In this document: positions 1-10,806 of the stretch, in pieces
Layout: every line of letters begins with the position of its first letter
Numbering within the stretch: position 1 is the stretch's first letter
Assembly (NCBI RefSeq): GCF_000485595.1
Contig: NW_014577645.1
Span: 157,495 to 195,822 of the forward strand
Direction: 5' to 3'
Source of the DNA: Priapulus caudatus
Taxonomy: Eukaryota > Priapulida > Priapulimorpha > Priapulimorphida > Priapulidae
Length of the DNA: 38,328 nt
Program-made: the position numbers and the translations under genes
Notes under the pieces: model-generated
The model's input: the letters and a program-made list of their open reading frames with translations, nothing else
Databases searched by the model: none
What the model was told of the DNA's origin: nothing

Positions 1-504
1 TATATTTTACTGAGAACGTTAAAACTGCAAAAAAAGATGAGAAAAACAACCAGATTTGAACCAAAAAGTGCATATTTTCACCCCTTATTATTATACAAAA
101 TCAGGAATATACTTCCGGTAGGGTCTCAGCACCCCCATCCCTCCCAAAAAGTGAGATGAAATTAAATTTTCCCATTCAATCCTTGTGAAAATTCAATATC
201 CCAACTCTCAATAGGTCTATTCTAATTTTGAATAAAGCAAGGATTTAACTTTCGTGAGCAGTGATAAGACTTTGGGGATTTTGAAAAAAAAATCGTATAT
301 GGGGAATGCGTTCAAAATTAACCGTCTGAGTTTCAGTAAAATAATGTCATTCTTGGAATGAGTTACAGCCATTTTACAGTAGATCATAAGATGTATATGT
401 CACGTTCCATTTCTGTAATAATACATTAGGAGAGTATGAATAGCGATGAAGGATTTGTAGATAATATCCAGTATTTATTGTCTGTAAAATATTAAAATTG
501 TCCT
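1..504. other. No gene recognised, AT-rich flank
   Basis: This stretch is AT-rich with stops in all frames. I see no exon, RNA gene or transposon boundary. It could be intergenic or part of a long first DLST intron, because the DLST start exon was not found. Confidence 0.4.
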
Positions 505-919
505 CATTTTCTTCCTGAAAGTAGGGGGGATGAAAGCCACCCCACCTCAATAAGTGTGGGGGGATATACCCCCATCCCCCCGCTATATCTACGCCCCTGT
601 CAGATGAACTCAAATTTGACTTTTGATATGCATACAAATATTCATAATCATAATCTTTGTTAGCAGTACTCTACAGGCGCCGTGGAACGATTTTTGAAGT
701 GGGGCTGCTCAATTTGTTACGCTCGACAGTGGCCAATGCAGGTTTTCGAGGAGGGTGGTAAGAAACAGGGGGGCGGGTATGCGGGTCCTCCCCCAGAAAA
801 TTTTGAATCCCCCATTTTCCTCCTGAAAGTAGGGGGGGATGATTGTACACGCCATCCCCCTAAGGTCAATAAGTGGGGGGGATGCATCCCCCTATCCCCC
901 CCCCGCTATCTACGCCCCT
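505..919 (+). repeat. Two direct copies of a C/G-tract repeat ending CTACGCCCCT
   Basis: Two diverged direct copies lie at about 505-598 and 802-919. Each reads CTGAAAGTAGGGGGG, then a variable part, then CAATAAGTG, a G-run, a C-run and CTA(TAT)CTACGCCCCT. The second copy may belong to an element starting at 674 with CAGGCGCCGT, which weakly mirrors the end AGGGGCGTAG. No target-site duplication was found. This is probably the 3' part of a dispersed short element. The open frames across it are made of Pro/Gly codons from the C and G runs and are not genes. Confidence 0.55.
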
Positions 920-957
920 AACTTTAACATCAGCTAGCTAAACCTGGCAATTACTGT

Positions 958-1582
958 CAGGTGTCGAAATAAGCGATGGTCCGGGGCCATCAAATAATCA
1001 GGAGGACCATCAGATTTTCAAAGTCAATGATCCGACGGACCATTGAATATTTTGGTCCCATTTTACGGTAATTTTCTTTGAAGTTTCCACGTGCAATATT
1101 CCAAGGATAGTGCGGATTATGTTGAAGAGGAAGATGAACAAATATTAGATAAGATGGACATGATGGAGTGTGCCAAGAAGGCTTATAATTGCTTGAATTA
1201 ACTGCTTGACTAAAGGAATGTTAACTGTATTAAATGAATGAATGTGCTTCTAAGAAATATTTGAGACATACTATATTCCGGTGTTATGGGTTCAACTAAA
1301 TTTTACTGAAACAACTTTATTAACCAATATACTATTAAAGTGAATAAACTATTACTGTATCGTTTAGTACATTCATTGTAGGTGAATAATTAAACCATTT
1401 TATCACCATGTAAAATCTATTTCTTACGCTTGCACGCCGCATTACTATTACTGATAAATAATAATAGTATTAGAGAACAATTTGAAATTTAGGAGGACCA
1501 TATAAAATTTAGGAGGATCATCTAAATTTCAAACTAGATGGTCTTGTGGACCATCTCTTTTTTCTCCTTATTTCTACCCCTG
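958..1582. mobile_element. Non-autonomous DNA transposon with imperfect 16-bp inverted termini
   Basis: The left end CAGGTGTCGAAATAAG and the inverted right end CAGGGGTAGAAATAAG match at 14 of 16 bases. Both ends continue into GATGGTCC-type sequence. The five bases ACTGT flank both sides (953-957 and 1583-1587), as expected for a target-site duplication. The interior has diverged repeats of a TTTAGGAGGACCAT motif. No transposase is present. The CAGG terminus suggests a hAT-like element, and 5-bp duplications are known for some hAT groups, but the superfamily is an inference. Confidence 0.65.
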
Positions 1583-2596
1583 ACTGTGGTATCAATCTAG
1601 CACTATGATTATCTGTCAAAATCAATTTCGATTTGTTGCGGTTTGTTGACCAAAATATTCATAAGAAACCCGCTCCCAGCAGTGTTTATAGATTTCAGTG
1701 ACTCGGTTCTATTACTTTATGCAACGGTACAGATGTAGGTGGCTAGTACAGGAATATAAGGATTTATTTGATCATATCAATAGATCGAACAAAACTGATA
1801 TATTGAGTTACTAGGATAACTGTACTATTATTATTAAAAGCTCTTAAATTATTGTGATACCATGCCATAACCCTTGTAGGTTAGACAGCGCCTGTTTAAA
1901 ACAGCGAGTTTTTGCGAAATGTATGCTGCTTTACCCGAATCTTGCAAACGCTCATTGGTATGGGTTTGAAGTCAAAATATAGGTCAAATTGTACGACTGG
2001 GGTAAATATAGACTGGGCGTACTCATTTGATATTTGTGTAAGCAGTCCCATACTATAATTTACACGGCGATGAATCAAGTCTACCGGCTGTCTATTTAAC
2101 AATGTTACCACAAGATGATTCGTGTTTCGCGGACATGTGTTTTGATTGTTCAAATGAGCTAAGTCGTGTTTTTTGCGATGTACGATGTAATTAAATAAAT
2201 AAAAAACAATAAAATATATAATATAGCTTTGTATATAACTATCTATTAAAATGTCATCGTACCGTATCATTAAATAGCATGACCGTATGATGGTATTATT
2301 TGGTGTATATCAATCGTAGTACTTACCATCAGGGATGCCTGATTGAAGTAATTTTTTTCAATAGCATAGGACAATCAAACTAGCCTCTAGCATACTTTAG
2401 ACTACATTTTAAAAATCTGCTACTTTCTTTATGATAGCAGCAGTTATATTGTTACCAGCAGTGCAAACAATCGATTTATTAATTTAAATTTAATGATCAA
2501 TATATAACCATATTTTTGGTGTAGTTCAATGGCTCTATTAGACATAGTTCTTATTTATTCTAGTTGTATGATTATTGTTTTATATTTTATTTTCAG
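1583..2596. other. No gene recognised; possible DLST intron 1 or 5' flank
   Basis: I looked for an ATG exon that ends in phase 0 before a GT donor, which the DLST frame needs, and found none convincing. The sequence is AT-rich. The only long frame here (1896-2270 on the minus strand) has no recognisable domain. Confidence 0.4.
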
Positions 2597-5500
2597 AGCA
2601 ACAGTTTAACAAGATGTTTATATACAGGTAAATTTGATATTAAATTATCTTGTAATCTTGCCTGGCCTGGATATCAATAGGTATTTATGAGCCACTTTAC
2701 ATAATTAAGAATATTAAACATGTACATACCAATTATCCATAGTAAAATTTGATTTAGTGTATACTTTGTTAACGTGCATTACAGGGCTGCCAACTCTCAC
2801 GCATTGACTGTGAGACTCACGCATTTTGACCAAATCTCACGCTCTCACGCTGATCTTACAATATCTCACGCACAGCAAAAAAATGCTGAGTTATCTCACG
2901 CATGAATATTTCTTCATGAATAAAACGCTGAAATATCTCACGCACAGCAAAAAAAATCTTACAATATCTGAAAACAGTCACTTTAGTATGCACCAAATTG
3001 CACAAATTGAAGTTATAAAATGCAAAAGCTCCCTACCGTGGGAGGGGGAAACCCCTCCCCCCTCGGTCGCTTCGCTCCCTCGCATTTCACACTCACCTAT
3101 CACCCAATGTTGGCAGCCCTGGCATTATTTATTGCATCAATTGTTCCAATGCAGTAGCCTTAAACCATTTATATTTTATTGGTAATTATAACTGACATGT
3201 GGTATTTAAAGGTTCATCTGTGAGTGTGATGTGAGATTCAAATTTCAAAATATCAATTGCTATTTGTGGAATTGTTTTGGCAACAATTAAGGACTTGGCA
3301 ATACATACACTCTATTGATCGAACTAGAAACTAGTATGGAAATCATGTGGTGGCCAGATAGATTTGGTATTATTCTCAGATATTATGTTCTTTCAGGAAC
3401 ATATGACCAAAAAAATGCTGTCGATGGCCTGCATAACATGAGGTATGTCAGTTTATTTAGCCATTACTCTTATTTATTAAAATAAATAATCATGCTCAAG
3501 AAAGGGAAACAAACTAATGATGCTAATAGAACTTACAATGACTCTCTTTGTGAATCAGATAACATATATATATGTTAAGGGGAGAAGTAAACAATTGTTA
3601 GATTTGTGTGCGGACCCTAGGTTGATGCATTTGTTTGTGTTTTTAGAAAGCCCCGGTGTCATTTCACGCACAAATCAGAGCTGAGGTATTTTCGCACATC
3701 AGGCAAAGTTTGTAAGTATCTCACCCTGCAAATGCGTTGGTCTGAACAAGGCTACACAATAAAGAATTAGTAAATAACGAACGGATTCGTTGTGTATAAC
3801 CAATAATTGTACCACCTGAAATAGTTTTTGTTCTTGAATGTTTTCTATCATTTGCCTTTATTTCATAAGACTGACAGAACCATACCCTTGTTACAAAAAT
3901 TCCACATTGATATACTAAATCACTACTCTATTGGTTCAGCACTAATCCCAACGTTATTAAAACACCAAAAGAGTCCAAACACACCAAAATGCTGACTCAA
4001 TGTTTGCACTGTTTATCACATCTAAAGTCTGGTTCTAACGTAGTGTATTTGGTGACACCACTGTCTTCAATTATCATTTTAGGTGGTGAGGTGCTAACTA
4101 TGAAATGCCCAGCCTTTGCAGAGTCTATCAGCGAAGGAGACGTGAGGTGGGAGAAAGGTTGGTATATGTATTTCAAGGAAAGTGTGTGGCAGGAACAACA
4201 GCACCACCTGTAGTTGTAGCAGCAGCAGCAGCAGCAGCAGCATTAGCAACAGCAACAGCCACAGCAACAACAGTAGCAACAGCAGCAGCAGCACCAGCTG
4301 CAGCAGTGGCTGTGACAGTTGCTACGACAACCACATTGGCATCACGTTGAGATGCACACTGTCACACAGTTAGTCTTGTGATAAATATTTTGACGTTGAA
4401 ATTTTACAGAGAATAATAAGTAGTTTTCTTTAAGGCCGGAGGGGGCAGATACAGTATTTGACGCGTTTAAGTGTTTAGATTATTCTCATGAAAATCTATA
4501 TAATTTTCAGCTGTTGGCGACTTTGTGAATGAAAATGAAGCCATCGGGGAAATCGAAACAGCTAAGGTAAAATATTAATCTAATATGTGCTCCACATTGC
4601 ATTAGCTTGCCATAAGAAACAGACACAGTCAATGTTGTGTTTAGTTTAGGGGTGCACCGGATCCAACTTTTCAAGTTCCGGCCGGAACCGGAACCAGCCG
4701 GAACTTGAAAAAGGTTCCGGCCGGAACTACCTGGCCGGAATCGGAACTTTAGCTGGGAATAAACTTGTCAGTTTTGGCCCAGTATTGTGCAAACTCACTC
4801 GCCCTGAACGAAATATCATTAGTAGGCACATCACTCAGGCGAGTAGGACAATTCTCGAAGTCCTAATTACAGGATGGTTGTTGGGTGTATGAATCTGCTG
4901 CTTACAGTGCATAATTTGCATAATTCTGGCATCTTATTCGCGAGCGAATTCTGTGGCAAAACCTGCATGTTGCACTATCCCTGGTTTTCGTCTATTATGT
5001 TTAACTAACAGACAAATGTCATTCCTGTGGCTCTAAGAGTATTTGATTTTGAAAGAAAATCTTATGAATCACCTAACATCAGTTAGGTTCAGTTCAGTTA
5101 GTTAGCCAATGTTCAAGTGGCAAGCGTTTTTTGGGCAGAATAGTGTGAAGTTGTTAACACTATATTGTCAGCAAGTTGACTCTATTGACTCTCAACTACA
5201 TTCAGTGACTGATCTTTTAATCTTGATGACTCTTGTAGCAGAAATGAAATTAGGAAAAAGTTCCGGTTCCGGCCGACTGTTTCTGAAGGGTTCCGGCCGG
5301 AACCGGAACTTTGAAAAATTGGGGATCTGGCCGGATCCAAGTTCCGGTGCATCCCCAGTTTAGTTGACCTAAATATAGTGTTTATTGCATTCAGTCTAAC
5401 TCGTCTTAATGGCCACCGCTATTGATTAGTGACCTGTTCATAGCAACCATAAAGAACCTGCTGAAAAATGTTGTGTTATTAGCTTCATACAGAGTAGCCA

Positions 5501-8500
5501 CCTGCCCAAAGTGACCAGTGTTCGCTGTTTTTGTACTCCTCGCGTGGGCTTTAACTGCAAACCAAAGGTCATTTTTAAAGGTTTTGTCATCGTGCTATTA
5601 ACCTTCAGTGTACGCTAGCTTGGCAGGTAACTTCCAAGCCATAGGTGGCAGCTATATGTTGCACAGATCTATAAACATTCAGTAATACTGATAACGATGA
5701 CATGATTGTATTGAAAGTAATAACTATTAAGGATCGCGTTACTAATGATACAGCTGGCTACTATTGAGGGGGAATGTTATATATACAGATTTAACTGTAT
5801 TTGATTTTAATTCTTACTTACTATAATGCCATTACTCACTTTGTAACTCATTGATTAGGCCTACTTAACAAACAAGTTTTTATATTGGAGTAATCACTAA
5901 ATCACCAAAAACCTTTTATGTGTAACAGACATCTATCCCAGTCCTTGCATCGAAGTCTGGAGTTATCATGGAGTTCTGTGTAGAAGATGGTGCTACTGTC
6001 ACCCCTGGTGATGATATATATAAATTTGAGCTGAAAGGTAACAATTCTTCTTTTGTTTTAATTCCAGTATTATTACTTTAGTTTTAGTACTATTAGAATA
6101 TTAGATAGGGACTATTTTGTTGATACTGCATATTTATAGATATGTTGCAATCTTAACTGTAAAAAAATTTGTTTTTTATACTAGAATAAAACTGAGAGAA
6201 GCATTATTTTCAGTTAAATTTGGTTTTATTTTAGCTGCACAAGGCTTATGAATGTTTACCTTCCAATATAAATAACAACTATACTACTATAATAGAATAA
6301 ATAATGTATAATTTAACTAAAAATGCTAAAAGCACAAATTCCTTTTAAAAAATTCTTCAAAATGGCCATTAATGTGACTGAACAGCATTTTCAGTGTGTA
6401 AATTATACTACCAAACTTCGCAAAATTTTCTGCAAGTGTGGATAGTGAACTTAATGTTTAATTTCACTTATCTACCCGTGGGTGCTAATAAAACACCTAG
6501 GATGTAGCAGGCATGATGCTGGACATCAGTAGTTCAACTTGTATAAAAAAAAGTGCTGGCGCAGCTGTACCTGGGCAATGTGCGCGAATCGGCAACACTA
6601 GGCGACCACTTACTATTGACTGGCATAATTACAGAAGGATCTGCACCACCTGCTGCTGCACCAAAGCCAGCTGCTCCAACGCCAACTCCTGCACCTGAGC
6701 CAAAAATGGAAGTACCAGCTCCTCCACCCCCTGTCAGTATGCCACCACCCCCCGCACAAGCCGTGGTACAAATCCAGGAGGCTGCGGGCCGTATTCCGGA
6801 AGCTCCACCAAGCCCTCCTCCACTACCCCAGGCACCAATCTCCTCCATACCAGTGTCACAGCTGATGCCTCAACATGCAGCACCACCACAGCAACAGGTG
6901 CTCAAGGCTGGGAAAGCACCGACCACAATTACGGGTACAAGGACAGAAGCTAGGGTAAGCAGAATAATGTATCGCAGTGGCTACGCGTCCGGTCATCCAT
7001 TACAACACAAAGCTCAGCACAGATTCCAAATCCACGTCATGATTAGGCCACGCCCCCAAAATCGTCAAATCGTCGATTTTACGGGATTTACTAATGCTTC
7101 AAATGTTACAAAAACACATCTTTTTGATAAAATACCTAAAGGTAAGTAATATTATGGTAAAAACTTGTTGTTTATTGTTTTTTTTACTGGAAAAATATAG
7201 GTGGGTTCACATAAGAAATATATGACCGGACGCGTAGCCTGGGAGCTGGGCGACCGGTAACCAGACGCGTAGTCCCCGGCCATAATGTATGGTGCACAAA
7301 CTCACAACTGTGTGACGGTTAGTTCCTAGGGTGACTTTTTGCTGTGGAAGGTGTAGTGATGGAATGGTTGGTCACTAGGATGAGTGGTGGCTGTATGAGA
7401 TGTAGCAATGGAATAATTGGTTGCTAGGATGATTGTTAGTGCTACGAAGAGTATGCATGGGACAGTAGGTTACTAGGATGAGTGGTAGCTGTAGCAGGTG
7501 TAGTGATGGAGCAGTTGTTGCTAGGATGAGCATTATCTGTAGGTGTGATTCTGCATTTGGTTGCTAGGGTCAGTGTTATCCATAGGTGTCAGGGTAAAAA
7601 ATACACAGAAGCGATGAGCGATTCGCTCATCAAACCTCCAAAATCGCTCTCGTGACGCTCAAAATAGCTCCCGTAAAATTTGTGACGACAGCTATTTTTC
7701 CCACAGACTTGAAAAAGAGCTCCCGTGAAAAAAAAGTATTTTTTTCCTGATAGACCTGTGTAGACTGTAGTGATGGAATGGTTGGTTGCTAGGATGAGTG
7801 TTATCCATAGGTGTTGTGATGGGTCAGTTGGTTGCTAGGGTGAGAGTTATCCATAGGTGTTGTGATGGATCAGTTGGTTGCTAGGGTCAGTGTTATCTGT
7901 GAGGTGTTGTGATGGATCAGTTGGTTGCTAGGGTCACTGTTATCTTTGAGGTGTAGCGATGGGAAGTTTGCTTACATAAGCATCTTGCTAGATAATGATA
8001 CTAAACATAGTTTGCTATCTTACGCTATACATCAAGAATTTTACCATTTTGATAATAATTATTGATAGTTTTTGAGACCGAATGAGAAAGCATGCTGTCA
8101 TGTAGACTATTCTTAGTCAAGATGACAAATGGTAAAGGTTTAAGGCAATGTGTTTAAATTCGTTTTAATAGGTAAAGATGTCCAGAATGCGACAGAGAAT
8201 TGCTGAGCGGCTGAAAGAGGCACAGAACACGACTGCAATGTTGACAACATTTAATGAAATTGACATGAGGTGGGAATGAAACATTTAAAATATTTGACTG
8301 ATTGTCCTGCAAAGCAGGTACTTCTCCTAAACAAATTTCTTTGAGCTTGTAATATTAAATTCTCTGGTGATCTCTGAGCCTATTTATTCAAACAATAAAT
8401 CTTGTGCACAAGGGTATAAACATTTCTTCGCACTGAACCTTTATAATATGTTTAGCCTATGGTAATCGCTTGCATTGTGTAATTCCCACGTGTTTACTTA

Positions 8501-10806
8501 GCAACATCTTTGGGATGAGGAACCAGTATCGTGATGCCTTCCTAAAGAAGTTCCATGTCAAGCTAGGATTCATGTCTGCCTTCGTGAAGGCATCTGCGTC
8601 TGCACTGCAGGAACAGCCGGTGGTGAATGCTGTCATTGATGGCAAGGAGATTGTGTACAGAGACTATGTTGACATCAGTGTGGCGGTGGCCACTCCAAAG
8701 GTAGTGCTGGCACAAAAAGCCATCTTATTGTTTAAGTTTTCAACAAAAACAGGAGTTTTCCCCCTTTCAGGTTTTGTAAAAATAAGATAAAAAGTATGAA
8801 CTGTGCTGAGATATGCATTGCTTTGATCATTATTTGATATGAATGGATATAGGAAGGTTCAATTACAGAACCCTTTTTTAGCAGTGCAAACTAATGTAAT
8901 CTGTATCATGGTGTAATCAATTTGATTGCTTCACATCAGGGCACTATAAAGGTTAGGCGTGAATTCTGTTAAATTCTTCCACATCTACGTTACTTAGCCT
9001 AATTGTTACGGTAATATCAAACATAAGTGTTACCGGGGACAAGCATCGGTGCACTGCCATAGCATTGCATTGCTTAGCACTGGTTAAATGGGTTGGTGTT
9101 CCCGGTGACACTAATCCCCTATGAAAGATGTCTCATTTTTCTCTTGTGATTAACCAAGTGTTGTTAAAAAGATTTAGTTCATAGCCTCGTAGGAGAGAAA
9201 TGTACGTCCATATTCATGGCAGATGCCCTAGGTGATGCACATGGTTGGGCTGCCAAACTTCTTGCCTCTTTCTAACGGTGTAAACAGTATTTTATATTAT
9301 CTTTGATAACGTGTTTCTTTTGTAGGGTCTGGTTGTTCCTGTCGTTCGAAATGTGGAGGGCATGAACTTTGCTGATATAGAGCTGAATATCAACGAACTC
9401 GGCGAAAAGGTAGGGAAATGCTGAGCGATTTGTTTATTTAATCTATAAAGAACAGTAATGAGTGTGTTACTATTTAGACATTTTTTGTAATATGTAGTGT
9501 CAATGGGAGTCGATTTTTCTCAGCTCTACGATTCTCTTACCCCACATTTCCCACAGTTTCATAACCCATCTAATATGTATCTGCGTGCACGTATGCATGC
9601 TGGTGCAAGTGTCCCTAAGTTGCAGAGTGCTTGTGTATAAGATGTGTATGTTCGTAATAGGCACATTATTTCGCGTTACTTACAGGCACGCTCAGGCAGT
9701 CTGGCAGTGGAAGATATGGACGGAGGAACGTTCAGCATCAGTAACGGTGGCGTGTTCAGGTCTTTGTTTGGTACACCCATAATCAATCCCCCACAGTCGG
9801 CCATCCTTGGCATGTATGGAGTCTTCGACAGGCCAGTGGCCATCAGTGGAAAGGTGACATTATTACTCTGATGTGAAACCCAGAGGAAATCTCTCAAAAT
9901 TTCTTGTCCACGTTCATAGAGCGATTCATATATATTGGTGTGATAAAAAACAATTAGGGTTTCCTCCCTGTTAGCATTTACTCATGTGTAATGAAGTTGT
10001 GTGAACTATTCCAAAATTGAGTCCAGGTAGATGCAATTTTTAATAGTCATCCACTTGAGTGAGTTTTCGCACTCCAGTGAGTTTTAAGAAAAAGTGTGTA
10101 TGTCTGCACTATCAATTCTGCTAACTTCCTTTCTGGCTCTTGACATTCCTGGCCAATCACCTAACTAAACCTAAACTGTGTTTTCCATGTCTGGGGATGG
10201 ATGCATCGGGTGACTGCAAACATGCGTGACTGTTTGCACCTAAATGGCACAACTATTTGCAGGCACAACTGTTACAGGAACAACTATTTGCAGGCACAAC
10301 TGTTTGCAGGCACAACTATTTGCAGGCACACTATTTGCAGGCACAACTATTTGCAGGCACAACTATTTGCAGGCACAACTGTTTGCAGACACAACTGTTT
10401 GCAGCAGGGAAAAAATAAAATGTATTTTTTGGGGGCTACTTTTCAAGCTCGCGTGCATGAAAATAGCACTCTAAAATTTGGTTTGCATTGAACTCTATGC
10501 AAATTTTCGGGGGCTTTTTTGGCATTTCGGGGGCTAAATCGCCCTGAGCCCCCGTGTATTTTTTTCACTGGATTGCAGACACAACTGTTGCAGGAACAAC
10601 TATTTGCAGGCACAACTGTTTGCAGCTTAATGCGCGTTTCAGCAGACTGACTGCTCATCATTATATCGCAGGTGGAAATTCGTCCCATGATGTACGTGGC
10701 ACTGACCTACGACCACAGACTCGTCGACGGTAGAGAGGCGGTGCTCTTCCTTCGCAAGGTGAAGTCCTGTGTTGAGGATCCTCGTACACTGCTGCTAGAC
10801 TTGTGA
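2597..10806 (+). CDS. DLST: Dihydrolipoyllysine succinyltransferase, E2 of 2-oxoglutarate dehydrogenase (5' incomplete)
   Basis: E2 core of the mitochondrial 2-oxoglutarate dehydrogenase complex; it moves succinyl from lipoyl-lysine to CoA. Exons: 2597-2627, 3397-3442, 3647-3711, 4083-4157, 4511-4566, 5929-6037, 6635-6954, 8172-8269, 8502-8700, 9326-9409, 9686-9853, 10672-10806. All junctions are AG/GT and phases agree, giving 461 residues plus stop from the first exon listed; human DLST has 453. Residues 1-47 resemble a cleaved targeting peptide (RYFRTSGKV, like the human RFFRT segment). The lipoyl domain spans about 48-122, with lipoyl-lysine in EIETAK at residue 91, where most DLST proteins have ETDK. 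A Pro/Ala-rich linker spans about 128-232, with no E3-binding domain, as usual in animal DLST. The acyltransferase domain runs from [13 protein letters not shown] to the end, with catalytic His432 and Asp436 in DHRLVDG. The start-codon exon is missing, and the first two exons listed are the least certain. Confidence 0.93.
2782..3121. mobile_element. 340-bp MITE with perfect 13-bp inverted ends in a DLST intron
   Basis: The ends CAGGGCTGCCAAC and GTTGGCAGCCCTG are exact inverted copies. GCATTA flanks both sides (2776-2781 and 3122-3127), a likely 6-bp target-site duplication. The interior carries repeated ATCTCACGCACAGCAAAAAA segments and a GC-rich GGGAGGGGGAAACCCCTCCC hairpin-like tract. No transposase frame is present. 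The CAGGG terminus suggests hAT, although hAT duplications are usually 8 bp, so the superfamily is uncertain. Confidence 0.8.
4217..4310 (+). repeat. CAG/CAA trinucleotide tract, intronic
   Basis: An interrupted run of CAG and CAA triplets with some GCA-shifted units starts about 60 bases after the 4083-4157 DLST exon. It opens poly-Ala, poly-Ser and (antisense) poly-Leu frames that are not coding, because the exon donor at 4158 precedes it. Confidence 0.85.
4647..5357. mobile_element. 711-bp hAT-type non-autonomous transposon with 8-bp target duplication
   Basis: The left end TAGGGGTGCACCGG and the inverted right end TGGGGATGCACCGG match at 12 of 14 bases. GTTTAGTT is repeated exactly at 4639-4646 and 5358-5365, an 8-bp target-site duplication typical of hAT. 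Both subterminal regions carry clustered TTCCGGCCGGAACC palindromes, probable transposase-binding sites. The interior encodes no transposase. It sits in the DLST intron between 4566 and 5929. Confidence 0.88.
7318..7960. repeat. Diverged minisatellite, ~45-55 bp unit, in a DLST intron
   Basis: About ten tandem copies of a unit built on GGTTGCTAGGATGAGTG, then TTATCCATAGGTG and TGTGATGGATCAG. The copies near 7780-7940 are the most alike, and the left ones are more diverged. A 160-bp transposon-like element splits the array at 7590-7749. Confidence 0.85.
7590..7749. mobile_element. 160-bp MITE inserted in the minisatellite
   Basis: The left end CAGGGTAAAAAATAC and the inverted right end CAGGAAAAAAATAC form terminal inverted repeats. 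The interior has several GCTC(C/T)CGTGA-type motifs. Flanking ATAGGTGT and ATAGACCT are at best a degraded target duplication. Ends, length and GAGCTCCCGTGA subterminal motif resemble the element at 10405-10570, so I treat the two as one family. Confidence 0.7.
10246..10624. repeat. 16-bp minisatellite (GCACAACTATTTGCAG), interrupted by a MITE
   Basis: About ten tandem copies of a 16-base unit lie at 10246-10404 and three more at 10571-10624, with A/G alternation at one site (CTATTTG or CTGTTTG). A 166-bp element sits between the two blocks. The array ends about 47 bases before the last DLST exon and encodes nothing. Confidence 0.92.
10405..10570. mobile_element. 166-bp MITE inserted in the 16-bp minisatellite
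   Basis: The left end CAGGGAAAAAATA and the inverted right end CAGTGAAAAAAATA are followed by GGGGGCT on both sides. GTTTGCAG on the left and GATTGCAG on the right match at 7 of 8 bases, a plausible hAT-type target duplication, although GTTTGCAG also occurs in the host repeat. No coding capacity. Confidence 0.75.

Noticed and set aside
4094-4373. Poly-Leu, poly-Ala and poly-Ser open frames
   Set aside because: They are reading frames through the intronic CAG/CAA tract, beginning after or antisense to a well-supported DLST exon.
6534-6848. Gly/Ala-rich 104-codon frame on the minus strand
   Set aside because: It is the antisense shadow of the Pro/Ala-rich DLST linker exon.
9025-9113. Inverted repeat around AGTGTTACCGGGGA / TTCCCGGTGACACTA in a DLST intron
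   Set aside because: The arms match only partly and no target duplication or second copy is seen, so it is too weak to call an element.
10201-10491. Frames encoding repeated [16 protein letters not shown]-like peptide
   Set aside because: They are translations of the 16-bp minisatellite, which cycles through frames; no gene structure supports them.
10246-10624. CRISPR-like array
   Set aside because: The 16-bp units are contiguous without unique spacers, and the genome is eukaryotic.
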